A DNA stretch of 64,000 nucleotides from Marixanthomonas spongiae (GTDB lineage Bacteria; Bacteroidota; Bacteroidia; Flavobacteriales; Flavobacteriaceae): NCBI RefSeq assembly GCF_003095375.1, contig NZ_QEHR01000006.1, positions 186,001-250,000 of the forward strand, in the 5' to 3' direction. Both the position numbers and the translations under genes were made by a program. Below, piece after piece: positions 55,847-64,000 of this stretch (positions are counted from its first letter, which is position 1; every line of letters starts with the position of its first letter). A model generated the notes under the pieces. The model was not told where the DNA came from and ran no database searches. It saw only the letters and a program-made list of their open reading frames with translations.

Positions 55847-58246
55847 TCAGTCTTCCACTTCGTCTTCATCCTCTCCATCTGTTAAAATCTTTAATGAGGG
55901 TTTTTTAAAGGTCTTTTTATTGGCGATTTCTTTTTCCAACGACAACAACAAGGCCGGCAGCAACAATAAGTTGGCCAACATGGCAAAAACTAACGTTACC
56001 GAAACCAATGCTCCCAACGCCACCGTGCCGCCAAAACTGGAAATGGTAAATACCGAAAACCCAAAAAACAGTACAATCGAGGTGTAGAACATGCTCACGC
56101 CCGTTTCGCGCAATGCGGCATAGACCGATTTTTTTATCTTCCAATTGTTGGCGATGAGTTCTTGCCGGTACTTTGCCAAAAAGTGGATGGTGTCGTCCAC
56201 CGAAATACCAAAAGCAATACTAAACACCAAAATGGTCGATGGTTTTATGGGCACGCCCAAAAAGCCCATAAGACCTGCCGTTACTAACAACGGAAGCAGG
56301 TTGGGCAATAATGATACCAAGATCATTTTAAAACTGCGGAACATCCACGCCATAAACAAGGCAATCAATAAAATGGCAAACGACAGTGAAATGATCAAGT
56401 TATGGATTAAGTATTTGGTCCCTTTTTGGAATACCAAAGCTTTCCCGGTAAGGGTCACATCATAACGCTCCGGAGGGAAAATTTTGTGGATTTCAGCTTT
56501 TAAATCCTCTTCAATACGCTCGTAACGCTCGGTTTCGGTGTCTTTTATAAACGTGGTGATGCGGGCAAACTGTCCCGTGCTATCTACATAACTTTCCAGT
56601 AAATTGGTATCGCCCGCACTGCTTTTTGCCTGCGAAAGGATAAACGTGCGTTCTTGGCTGTTGGGCAACTGGTAATATTCTGGATTGTTGTTGTAATAAG
56701 CCTGTTTTGCATATTTAACCAGTTCAACCACCGAAAGCGGCTTGGAAAATTCAGGTACTTCTTCTATATAGGTCTGCAGTTCGTCCATTCGTTTTAAGGT
56801 GGCAGACTTCATCACGCCTTTTTTGCGTTTGGTATCGATTAATATTTCCAACGGCATGATGCCTTCAAATTCTTGTTCAAAAAAACGAATATCCTTGAAA
56901 AACTCGGTCTTTTTGGGCATGTCTTCTATGATGCTTCCTGAAATTTTAATGGTGTAGATGCCAATAATGCTCACACACAGCATCACGATGGAAACAATAA
57001 AAATAGCGATGCGATGCTCTTTTACCATCCGTTCCATCCAGTTGACAAACGTACCGATCCACCGTTTGTTCAAGTGTTTTAGATGTTTGTACTTGGGGAT
57101 GGCCATGTAGCTGTACACTATGGGGATAATAAACAGACTGAGCAGGAAAATGGCAATAATGTTAATGGAAGCCACGATACCAAATTCGCTCAACAATTTG
57201 CTGTTGGTCAAAATAAAAGTGGCAAAACCCGAAGCGGTGGTCACGTTAGTCATTAACGTAGCGTTGCCCACTTTGCTGATAACCCGTTGCAATGATTTTG
57301 CCTGGTTGCCGTGCTGTTTAATTTCCTGTTGGTATTTGTTGATGAGAAAGATACAGTTGGGGATACCAATGACGATGATGAGCGGCGGAATCAAGGCCGT
57401 GAGCACCGTGATTTCGTAGTGAAGCAGCCCTAATATACCGAACGACCACATAACCCCGATTATGACCGTTACCATAGAAATTAAGGTCGCCCGAACCGAA
57501 CGAAAGAAGAAGAAAAATATCAGCGAAGTAACCAAGAGAGCCGCCCCGATGAACATCCCGATCTCGTCAATGATGTTTTGCGAATTTAAGGTGCGTATGT
57601 ACGGCATGCCCGAGGTATGCACCTTAATCCCTGTTTTCGTTTCAAACTGGTCTATTAACGGGATCAGGTCTTTTAAGATGAAGTCTTTCCGTTCGGCGGT
57701 ATTTACGATGTCTTTTTTTAAATATACCGCTGTGCGGACCGACTGTTTGTTCGGACTATAGACCAACCCCTTGTAAAAAGGAAGGTTATTGAAAAGTTCG
57801 TGTTTGTATTTCTGAAGTTTTTCTGAAGAGGTAATGGAATCTTCAATAAAAGGCACCATTTGAAACCCGACGGTGTCTTCCTTACGTTTCAGTTTTTGCA
57901 GGTTGCCAAGGGACAAAGTAAGGCTTACCTCGTCATATTCGCCAATTTTTTCCGAAAGCTGAGCCCATGCGTTAAAATGGGAAGGGGTGAAAAGTGCAGA
58001 ATCCTTTATTCCCAAAACGATCAAATTTCCTTCTTCGCCGAATTTTGAAAGGAATTCGTTGTATTTCAGGTTGATTTCGTGGTCGTCGGGCAATAAATTG
58101 GCTTCAGTATAGGTAAAGCGCATGTTTTTCCATTGCAACGCGAAAAATACGGTGGCTGCTGCTATGGCAATAAGAATAAAAGTTCGGTTGCGTAAAATAA
58201 ACCGTGCCACGGCACTCCAAAACCCGATACTGAAAAGTTTGTCCAA
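55847..58246 (-). CDS. RND-superfamily exporter, MMPL/HAE-3 type
   Basis: A 799-residue inner-membrane protein of two homologous halves. Each has one helix, a periplasmic loop of about 180 residues (starting FTYTEANLLPDDHEINLKYN in the first) and a block of five helices (SLIFFFFFRSVRATLISMVT in half 1; ISLSFAILLIALFMAWMFRS and FSIAFGISVDDTIHFLAKYR in half 2, where the Asp pair carries protons). Family members move lipids, hopanoids or hydrophobic compounds. The gene stands alone; no adaptor is nearby, which fits the single-subunit HAE-3 type. Substrate unknown. Confidence 0.88.
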   Translation of the reverse strand: MDKLFSIGFWSAVARFILRNRTFILIAIAAATVFFALQWKNMRFTYTEANLLPDDHEINLKYNEFLSKFGEEGNLIVLGIKDSALFTPSHFNAWAQLSEKIGEYDEVSLTLSLGNLQKLKRKEDTVGFQMVPFIEDSITSSEKLQKYKHELFNNLPFYKGLVYSPNKQSVRTAVYLKKDIVNTAERKDFILKDLIPLIDQFETKTGIKVHTSGMPYIRTLNSQNIIDEIGMFIGAALLVTSLIFFFFFRSVRATLISMVTVIIGVMWSFGILGLLHYEITVLTALIPPLIIVIGIPNCIFLINKYQQEIKQHGNQAKSLQRVISKVGNATLMTNVTTASGFATFILTNSKLLSEFGIVASINIIAIFLLSLFIIPIVYSYMAIPKYKHLKHLNKRWIGTFVNWMERMVKEHRIAIFIVSIVMLCVSIIGIYTIKISGSIIEDMPKKTEFFKDIRFFEQEFEGIMPLEILIDTKRKKGVMKSATLKRMDELQTYIEEVPEFSKPLSVVELVKYAKQAYYNNNPEYYQLPNSQERTFILSQAKSSAGDTNLLESYVDSTGQFARITTFIKDTETERYERIEEDLKAEIHKIFPPERYDVTLTGKALVFQKGTKYLIHNLIISLSFAILLIALFMAWMFRSFKMILVSLLPNLLPLLVTAGLMGFLGVPIKPSTILVFSIAFGISVDDTIHFLAKYRQELIANNWKIKKSVYAALRETGVSMFYTSIVLFFGFSVFTISSFGGTVALGALVSVTLVFAMLANLLLLPALLLSLEKEIANKKTFKKPSLKILTDGEDEDEVED

Positions 58247-58553
58247 ACCTGTTGTTTTTTAGCAGGCGCAAAGGTATAAATTATAAGGCAGTAGCAGGGG
58301 GTTTAGCGCCAAATTTTACAGCTTAAAATTAGTCGTGTCCGACTAAGACATAAGACCGTTGCACTAATAGACACAGGACGTAAAACTAAATCGATAACAA
58401 ATTCGAAATTGACCTTTGCTTATTTCAATTAAGTTATAGTATTATTTTTAAAGCTGACTTAAAAAAGCAAGTCGTAAAGGTATAAATCCCTCTCATAAAG
58501 GTAAAGTGGGTTGCTACAAAATGTATCAAATTGTTTTGCCGAATACTAATGGC
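58247..58553. other. Intergenic region with a small hairpin, no gene seen
   Basis: TTAGTCG-TGTC-CGACTAA (58329-58346) is a perfect 7-bp hairpin with no T-tract, so it is not a typical terminator. GACTT (about 58453-58457) and AAGTC (58468-58472) form another small stem. The rest of the 307 bases shows nothing I can name. Confidence 0.5.
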
Positions 58554-59819
58554 TTAAAATTTAGCGTAAAAGGTAAATTTGAACGAAATATTATCTTCAA
58601 ATTCGGGCAAGTGATAATATCCATACCGATACGCAAAGCTCAGGCCAAAACCAAAAAGGAGTTTGTTGAGCTCAATCCCCGATTCGGAATAAAATTGGTC
58701 CAAGGTTTTAAAATTGAGACCAGCGTGTTTTTGAGGGTTTTCCATGTTTCCGATGGCGTGACGGGTAATGATCACCAATTCGGGCTTAAAACGCTCGGAA
58801 AAATAAAACCGGCGCAAACTGTGTTTTATTTGCATTGTGGCGAGCTTGGACGAGAAAAATTCGCCAAAGTACATCGTTTCAAAACTTTTACGTCCTGCAA
58901 CCGAAAACCGTTGCAGGATGGTGTTTTTGGTCGGGCTGTTGGGGTAGGCGTGAAACAGATGAGTGATCGGGGCATCGCCAATGGCATAATCGCCTTCCAA
59001 CAGAATACTGGTGGCCGAGAGATCGGTGCGCTTTATGTAATAATCGAGTTTTAAGCCAAATTTTGTGTAGTTAAAGTCGCTGCCTGCTATACCTTTTAAC
59101 CCTTGCGTAACCTGTGCGCTTATCTTTGGGGTGCCGTCAAAATATTCTACAAAACCATCGTTGGTGGTAATAAACTCTTTTTTTGGACTTATCCTTACCG
59201 AAGCTGTGATCTCAGCCAGTTCGTAGCCGTCGTAGGTTTTTCCCTCATTTATAAAGGTGTAATCTTCAATTTGTTCTACGTTGCTGTGCGAGATGCGGAG
59301 TTCTGATAATATTTTAGGGTCAAATTCACTCTGAACATTCGCCTGCCACGTGCGGTGTTTGAAAAATTGGGTTACGTTCACCAGCCGGGGCTCGAATACC
59401 GAATACACCCGGGCATCGGTCAAATACTGAAATGTCCCTATCTCGCGGATATCATCCACGTAATAAAGGTTGAGCCATGTTTTGTTTTCTTTGTCAATGC
59501 GGGCACTTCCGCCTAAACTGTACTTAATCGTGCGGTCCTTAAAACCGTATGCCACGTAACCGCCAATTTTATAGTTTTCGAAAAGACTGTCGTTGGTAAT
59601 CCCACCTATGCCCAAACGGAGGCTTTCGTAATTGTTGTATTTAATTAGATACCGAAGATCGACATCAAAAAAACCTATGGGGTAAAAGCCGGTATTGAAG
59701 GGATTTTTCTTTTCCTCTTTTTTGGTGGCGGTAGTATCTTTTTCGGTTTTTATGGCAGGTTCTTGCGCAGCAACACCATAAGCGAGTAACAGCGTGATGA
59801 TAAAAAGATAGTGGCGCAT
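58554..59819 (-). CDS. DUF5686-like outer-membrane beta-barrel
   Basis: A 421-residue exported protein with signal peptide ending VAAQEP. A Lys/Glu-rich spacer (residues 22-40) leads to a barrel region starting FYPIGFFDVDLRYLIKYNNY and ending FKFTFYAKF. The phrases ESLRLGIGGITND and YKIGGYVAYGFKDRTIKYSL match the C-terminal barrel of the DUF5686 family, whose usual members are about twice as long and begin with a carboxypeptidase-D-like domain. So this may be a short version or a separate family with the same barrel. Function unknown. Confidence 0.6.
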   Translation of the reverse strand: MRHYLFIITLLLAYGVAAQEPAIKTEKDTTATKKEEKKNPFNTGFYPIGFFDVDLRYLIKYNNYESLRLGIGGITNDSLFENYKIGGYVAYGFKDRTIKYSLGGSARIDKENKTWLNLYYVDDIREIGTFQYLTDARVYSVFEPRLVNVTQFFKHRTWQANVQSEFDPKILSELRISHSNVEQIEDYTFINEGKTYDGYELAEITASVRISPKKEFITTNDGFVEYFDGTPKISAQVTQGLKGIAGSDFNYTKFGLKLDYYIKRTDLSATSILLEGDYAIGDAPITHLFHAYPNSPTKNTILQRFSVAGRKSFETMYFGEFFSSKLATMQIKHSLRRFYFSERFKPELVIITRHAIGNMENPQKHAGLNFKTLDQFYSESGIELNKLLFGFGLSFAYRYGYYHLPEFEDNISFKFTFYAKF

Positions 59820-59851
59820 ACAGAGAATACGGGGTTAGAGTTTTAAAAATA

Positions 59852-59886
59852 AAAAGAAAGCGGCATAATGGCCGCTTCTTTTTATT
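59852..59886 (-). terminator. Terminator of pyrH-frr
   Basis: AGCGGC / GCCGCT stem with loop ATAATG, extended by A/T tracts on both sides, 20 bases below the frr stop. Confidence 0.8.
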
Positions 59887-59906
59887 TTGTTTAACGAAAC
59901 CGCAGG

Positions 59907-60461
59907 TTAAACGGTCATGATCTCTTTTTCCTTTTGGGCAAAAATCCGGTCGATTTTCGCAATATGGTTGTCGGTCATTTCTTGGATCTCTTCTTCTAAA
60001 TTTTTTTGTAAGTCTTCTGAAATGTCCAGTTTTTTCAAATCGTTATTAGCGTTTTTACGGTCGTTTCGCACCACGACTTTTGCTTCCTCGGCTTCGGCTT
60101 TCGCCTGTTTAGCCAATTCTTTACGGCGTTCTTCGGTTAAAGGAGGTACGTTTATAATAACGCTTTCGCCATTGTTTTGAGGGTTGAAACCAAGATTGGC
60201 CACTTGAATGCCTTTTTCAATTTCAGGGATGAGCGATTTTTCCCAAGGCTGGATGGAAATGGTCATTCCGTCTGGCGTGTTTACGTTGGCCACTTGATTG
60301 AGCGGGGTAGGGCTACCGTAATAATCTACCACCACACTGCCTACCATAGAGGGAGAGGCTTTACCGGCACGGATATTGGCCAATTGCTTCTCAAGGTGTT
60401 TAACGGCTTTGTCCATGGCTTCTTTGGTGCCGTCTATCAAAAATTCAATTTCGTCTTCCAT
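59907..60461 (-). CDS. frr: Ribosome-recycling factor
   Basis: Splits the post-termination ribosome together with EF-G. The 184-residue protein has the three-helix bundle and small beta domain: AVKHLEKQLANIRAGKASPS near residue 18, VVDYYGSPTPLNQVANVNTP near residue 48, and the C-terminal helix KNANNDLKKLD...KIDRIFAQKEKEI. It follows pyrH by 46 bases, the conserved rpsB-tsf-pyrH-frr order, although here the M23 gene separates pyrH from tsf. Confidence 0.97.
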   Translation of the reverse strand: MEDEIEFLIDGTKEAMDKAVKHLEKQLANIRAGKASPSMVGSVVVDYYGSPTPLNQVANVNTPDGMTISIQPWEKSLIPEIEKGIQVANLGFNPQNNGESVIINVPPLTEERRKELAKQAKAEAEEAKVVVRNDRKNANNDLKKLDISEDLQKNLEEEIQEMTDNHIAKIDRIFAQKEKEIMTV

Positions 60462-60507
60462 TTTTATTTTTTGTTTAAAAATACGTCAAAAGAGACAATT
60501 ATAATAA

Positions 60508-61215
60508 CTATAAATTTACTTTGGTGCCAATTTTTTCGCCGGAAACCACTTTCAGCAAATTGCCTTTGGTGTTCATGTCAAAAACAATGATGGGCAGTTT
60601 ATTTTCTTGGCTCAACGTAAAGGCTGTAGTGTCCATTACTTTCAGTCCTTTTTTCAGCACATCTTCAAAGGTGATGTAATCGTATTTTTCGGCGGCCTTG
60701 TCCTTTTCGGGGTCGCTGGTGTAAATGCCGTCCACCCGGGTTCCTTTTAAAATAACATCGGCGTGAATTTCAATGGCACGTAACACCGCGGCGCTATCTG
60801 TGGTAAAATACGGATTTCCGGTGCCACCACCAAAAATCACAACGCGTCCTTTTTCCAAATGGCGAATGGCCTTTCGGCGTATAAAAGGTTCGGCCACTTC
60901 GTTTATTTTCACGGCGCTTTGCAAGCGGGTGGGCACGTTTTCATCTTCCAAAGCACTCTGCAAGGCCAGACCGTTGATTACGGTAGCAAGCATCCCCATA
61001 TGGTCACCCTGTACACGGTCCATCCCGCGGCTGGCACCGGCAACACCCCTAAAAATGTTTCCGCCCCCAATAACGATGGCCACTTCAACCCCTTTGTCTG
61101 TTAGTTGTTTTATTTCTTGTGCGTATTCCTTTAAGCGTTCGGGGTCTATCCCGTATTGGCGTTTTCCCATTAAGGCTTCGCCCGATAATTTTAAGAGGAT
61201 CCGTTTGTAGTGCAT
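60508..61215 (-). CDS. pyrH: UMP kinase
   Basis: Phosphorylates UMP to UDP in pyrimidine nucleotide synthesis. The 235-residue amino-acid-kinase-fold protein shows [14 protein letters not shown] at the start, the glycine loop [10 protein letters not shown] near residue 48, [20 protein letters not shown], and [20 protein letters not shown] near residue 130. A TATTTTTG box (minus strand, 61233-61240) lies 17 bases before the ATG. Co-transcribed with frr. Confidence 0.97.
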   Translation of the reverse strand: MHYKRILLKLSGEALMGKRQYGIDPERLKEYAQEIKQLTDKGVEVAIVIGGGNIFRGVAGASRGMDRVQGDHMGMLATVINGLALQSALEDENVPTRLQSAVKINEVAEPFIRRKAIRHLEKGRVVIFGGGTGNPYFTTDSAAVLRAIEIHADVILKGTRVDGIYTSDPEKDKAAEKYDYITFEDVLKKGLKVMDTTAFTLSQENKLPIIVFDMNTKGNLLKVVSGEKIGTKVNL

Positions 61216-61369
61216 AGTGGTATTTTACTGTGCAAAAATAATGAAAAATTATGTACCGTGTTGAGAAATTTAAAAGGTTGGCGTTGCATACAATATGGAA
61301 ACAATGATGACATTTTTAAACCACCCCGATGTAAAGAAAACAGCTCATTAATCTTTAACATTTCTTATT

Positions 61370-62752
61370 ATGAAACATCTAGTACTCTTTTTTTATTGCC
61401 TGCTTGCCATTGGTGCAACAGCGCAACAACCCAACACTTCACATTTTTCTTTTACTCCTGCCGAAATTGAAAAAACGAAATGTATTTCTGATGCACAACG
61501 GCAAGAAGTGCGGCAAACGATTGAAAAAAACAAACAAGCGATTCTGCAAAAAACCCCAAGTGCTTTTCAACATAGGGGCGGCTCGCTGTTATTTATTTTA
61601 CCGATACAGGCCAAGAGCAACTTTGACGACTATGGGTATTACATTATCAACAACCAAGTGGATCAAGACCTAAATCCCAACGGAAACTTAGAAGATTACA
61701 ACTGTGGCGAACGCACCTACGATTGGGTTACCGGTAACCACGAAGGCACCGATTATGTACTGTGGCCGTATCCTTGGAAGCGTATGCAAGAAGAAATCAT
61801 GGAAGTAATCGCCGCTGCACCTGGTATTATTATCGATAAAAGGGACGGCAACTTCGACCTTAACTGCGACAACAACGGCAACCCCAACTGGAACGGTATT
61901 ATCGTTGAACATCCAGATGGATCGCAAGCGTGGTATTGGCATTTTAAGGACGGTGCCATTACAGCCAAAAACATAGGCGATACGGTAGAAGTTGGGGAAT
62001 ACCTGGGTGCTGCCGGAAGTTCGGGCAGCAGTACCATCCCGCATTTGCATTTTGAGGTGTATGATGCCAACGGAGATTTAATCGATCCCTATGAAGGCAC
62101 TTGCAACGATATGAACCCTTCTAGCTGGTGGGTGGACCAACCGGATTATTTTGTGCCGGAAATCAATCATATTTCAACCCATAACTCCACCAATTTTGAT
62201 ACCGAATGCGGCGTGGTGGAAAACACCTACGAAGAACTGAACTTTGAACCTGGCGAGGACGTCGTCTTCCGTATTTTTTATCGGGACATCAGCACGGACG
62301 ATAACACCCATATAACCGTTACCAAGCCCGACGGATCGGTATTGTACGACTATGATTTTACTTCCCCTTGGCCCAACTACACCGGAGCTTATGCCGAATG
62401 GGTTTTCCCGGTGGACAATACGTGGCCTGACGGGGTATACACTATTTCCGCCGAATTTTACGGTACGGTCTATGAAACCATTTTTGGCGTGAACACCGAT
62501 TTGGGGAGCGAAGACGAAGCGTTTCAAGCGTTATCTGTTTATCCCAACCCCACTTCGGGAACCTTGTTTATAGCCAGTGGATCGGTCATTGAAAAGGTTG
62601 AAGTGTACGATATCCTTGGACGGAAGGTAGTGCGGCAAACTTCAACAGCACAAAAAATGGAAATCAATACCGAAACCTGGAGCAGTGGTTTGTATGTGGT
62701 TTTTATTACTTCAGGAGGGAACACCGTTTCAAAGAAAATAATTAAAGAATAG
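61370..62752 (+). CDS. Secreted M23-family peptidase with T9SS sorting domain
   Basis: A 460-residue secreted zinc peptidase. Signal peptide MKHLVLFFYCLLAIGATAQQ; LytM/M23 domain at about residues 110-250 with the ligands in GNHEGTDYVLWP (His and Asp) and PHLHFEVYD (HxH); a beta-sandwich segment at about 280-375; and a C-terminal T9SS type A signal (SVYPNPTSGTLFIASG, VEVYDILGRKVVR, SSGLYVVFITSGG). M23 enzymes cut peptidoglycan cross-links or elastin-like proteins. The sorting domain sends it across the outer membrane, so its target is probably outside the cell. It interrupts the usual tsf-pyrH neighbourhood. Confidence 0.93.
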   Translation: MKHLVLFFYCLLAIGATAQQPNTSHFSFTPAEIEKTKCISDAQRQEVRQTIEKNKQAILQKTPSAFQHRGGSLLFILPIQAKSNFDDYGYYIINNQVDQDLNPNGNLEDYNCGERTYDWVTGNHEGTDYVLWPYPWKRMQEEIMEVIAAAPGIIIDKRDGNFDLNCDNNGNPNWNGIIVEHPDGSQAWYWHFKDGAITAKNIGDTVEVGEYLGAAGSSGSSTIPHLHFEVYDANGDLIDPYEGTCNDMNPSSWWVDQPDYFVPEINHISTHNSTNFDTECGVVENTYEELNFEPGEDVVFRIFYRDISTDDNTHITVTKPDGSVLYDYDFTSPWPNYTGAYAEWVFPVDNTWPDGVYTISAEFYGTVYETIFGVNTDLGSEDEAFQALSVYPNPTSGTLFIASGSVIEKVEVYDILGRKVVRQTSTAQKMEINTETWSSGLYVVFITSGGNTVSKKIIKE

Positions 62753-62808
62753 CATTTAGTGGTACAGTATATTTTGCCTTGAAGAGATCTTGTGGGAAAA
62801 AGAACTAA

Positions 62809-62860
62809 TTCTTACAAAACAATGAACTATCTATGGGGTATCTATGGAGTATCTGTGAGG
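62809..62860 (+). repeat. Dispersed 52-bp repeat, copy 2 (11-bp tandem unit)
   Basis: A 23-base leader identical to copy 1 (23143-23121, minus strand) runs into TATCTATGGGG, TATCTATGGAG and TATCTGTGAGG, three units of 11 bases. The unit length is not a multiple of three, so it is not coding. It lies between convergent genes, like copy 1. Confidence 0.75.
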
Positions 62861-62942
62861 TTGCTTAGAGAAAGAAGCTGCCCTAAAACTAAATTTTTGG
62901 ATAAACCGATGATTGTAAAATTTGAAAAGGAAGCTATAAAAG

Positions 62943-62978
62943 AAAAGAGGTTTCAGCAACTTGCTGAAACCTCTTTTT
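62943..62978. terminator. Strong bidirectional terminator, M23 gene / tsf
   Basis: Near-perfect 17-bp stem (62943-62959 with 62961-62977, core GAGGTTTCAGCAA) with A and T tracts at either end. Confidence 0.92.
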
Positions 62979-62999
62979 AATTATGATATGTTGTTGTGC

Positions 63000-63821
63000 T
63001 TAGTCTAAAGAAACACGCTCAAAAGCAACAACCTCTACATCGCCAAACGATTTCACGTATTGGGCAACGCTCTGCTTGCTGTCTTTGATAAAGGCTTGGT
63101 TTACCAATGTATTGTCTTTAAAGAAACGTTTTATCTTGCCTTGGGCAATTTTGTCCAGCATGTCTTCTGGTTTGCCTTCTTGGCGCAATTGGTCTTTGGC
63201 GATCTCGATTTCCTTATCGATGGTAGCTTGATCTACGCCTTCTTCGTTCAACGCTACTGGGTTCATTGCCGCGGCTTGCATAGAAACATCTTTGGCAACT
63301 TCTTCGGCGTTGTCCACTTTTTTGGAAAGACCGGTCAACACGGCGATTCTGTTCCCTGCGTGGATGTACGAACCTACAAACGGAGCTTCCAAAGTTTTAA
63401 AAGCACCGATTTCTATTTTCTCGCCAATAACACCGGTTTGCTCGGTCAATTTTTCCTGAACAGTGATGCCGTTGTAATCTGCAGCTAAAAACTCATCTTT
63501 AGAGGATGTGTTCAAGGCCAGTTCGGCAAAATCGTTGGCCAATTTTACAAAACCGTCGTTCTTGGCCACAAAGTCTGTTTCACAGTTCAAAGAAACGATA
63601 ACGCCTTTGCTGTTGTCATCGTTCACTTTTGCGATTACAGCCCCTTCGCCAGACTCACGGTCGGCTCTTTTGGCAGCAATTTTTTGTCCTTTTTTGCGAA
63701 GGATTTCGATTGCTTTGTCAAAATCACCATCGGCTTCGACCAAGGCCTTTTTACAGTCCATCATCCCGGCACCGGTGGATTTTCTTAATTTATTTACTTC
63801 TGCGGCGGTTATTTTTGCCAT
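63000..63821 (-). CDS. tsf: Elongation factor Ts
   Basis: Nucleotide exchange factor of EF-Tu. The 273-residue protein begins MAKITAAEVNKLRKSTGAGM and carries the EF-Tu-binding MMDCKKALVEADGDFDKAIE, then the core domain with VSLNCETDFVAKNDGFVKLA and DVSMQAAAMNPVAL, and the dimerisation helices near KIKRFFKDNTLVNQAFIKD. It follows rpsB by about 100 bases and shares its transcript. Confidence 0.98.
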   Translation of the reverse strand: MAKITAAEVNKLRKSTGAGMMDCKKALVEADGDFDKAIEILRKKGQKIAAKRADRESGEGAVIAKVNDDNSKGVIVSLNCETDFVAKNDGFVKLANDFAELALNTSSKDEFLAADYNGITVQEKLTEQTGVIGEKIEIGAFKTLEAPFVGSYIHAGNRIAVLTGLSKKVDNAEEVAKDVSMQAAAMNPVALNEEGVDQATIDKEIEIAKDQLRQEGKPEDMLDKIAQGKIKRFFKDNTLVNQAFIKDSKQSVAQYVKSFGDVEVVAFERVSLD

Positions 63822-63919
63822 CTTTATAACGTTTTTAATGTATTAGTAAAAAAGCCGTTCAATTGATTTTCAATGAAGAAAATAACCAAACGGCAAATTT
63901 GTATTAACAATGGGTTATT

Positions 63920-64000
63920 TTACTCTTCTTCTTTGGTTGCTTTCTCCAAAGTTTCTTCTTTAGACTCCAATTTTACAGGCTTTTTGGCCTCTTTCATGGC
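63920..64000 (-). CDS. rpsB: 30S ribosomal protein S2, C-terminal end (partial)
   Basis: The last 26 residues before the stop at 63920: AMKEAKKPVKLESKEETLEK then ATKEEE. The Lys/Glu-rich tail and the position just before tsf are what is expected for S2; the body of the gene is beyond the right edge. Identification rests mainly on gene order. Confidence 0.8.
   Translation of the reverse strand, partial: AMKEAKKPVKLESKEETLEKATKEEE

Noticed and set aside
58329-58346. Terminator or operator at a perfect hairpin
   Set aside because: No T-tract follows and no promoter boxes are nearby; left as an unexplained hairpin.
62822-62980. Short plus-strand frame after the M23 gene
   Set aside because: It runs through the 11-base repeat and the terminator stem, so it is not a gene.

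Overview
The window is chromosomal DNA from a member of the Flavobacteriia (Bacteroidota), most likely a marine Flavobacteriaceae species. The evidence is a type IX secretion (T9SS) C-terminal sorting domain, TonB receptors with an N-terminal carboxypeptidase-D-like domain, a surface-lipoprotein signal of the SDDD type, a short F1 epsilon subunit, many TAnnTTTG -7 promoter boxes and hardly any Shine-Dalgarno sequences. The genus cannot be fixed from the sequence alone.

Layout. 1-5.3 kb: end of the ATP synthase operon (atpD, atpC), nhaA, a small HTH/DUF2975 membrane operon whose first gene carries an in-frame stop, and a JmjC/cupin protein. 5.3-14.5 kb: a probable phosphate or nutrient acquisition block with a PiT transporter fused to a PhoU-like domain, an OprP-type porin, a secreted MORN protein, a duplicated surface lipoprotein and its TonB receptor. 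14.7-16 kb: dgt. 16.05-23.1 kb: an AT-rich mosaic of acquired DNA holding a restriction-modification operon (HTH controller, two m5C methyltransferases, HNH nuclease), an IS110-family element with a structured noncoding flank (candidate bridge RNA), cassette-like inverted repeats and three small genes. 23.2-36.9 kb: dxs, tadA, a cold-shock gene, a ClC antiporter, a TPR remnant, aspS, and a tetR-tolC-MFP-RND efflux operon with a readable promoter and operator.

37-48.2 kb: a polyprenyl synthase, an outer-membrane barrel, sucA-sucB, a TPR histidine kinase with its LuxR-type regulator, a retropepsin-like protease, a TatD nuclease and an asparaginase. 48.3-52.6 kb: tRNA-Ser(GGA), an ExbB/ExbD energy-transduction operon, a beta-barrel protein, and a PAP2-like membrane protein below rpoN. 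52.6-64 kb: rpoN, asnS, an MMPL/RND exporter, a DUF5686-like barrel, frr-pyrH, a secreted M23 peptidase, tsf and the 3' end of rpsB.

The genes connect in a few ways. The porin, MORN protein, PiT carrier and TonB pair look like outer-to-inner membrane uptake under nutrient control, and the ExbB/ExbD operon would power such TonB receptors. The least ordinary sequence is in the 16-23 kb mosaic, the porin leader region (8.88-9.25 kb), the nonsense-interrupted DUF2975 gene, and two distant copies of a 52-bp repeat built on an 11-bp unit. No CRISPR array, rRNA operon or prophage was seen.
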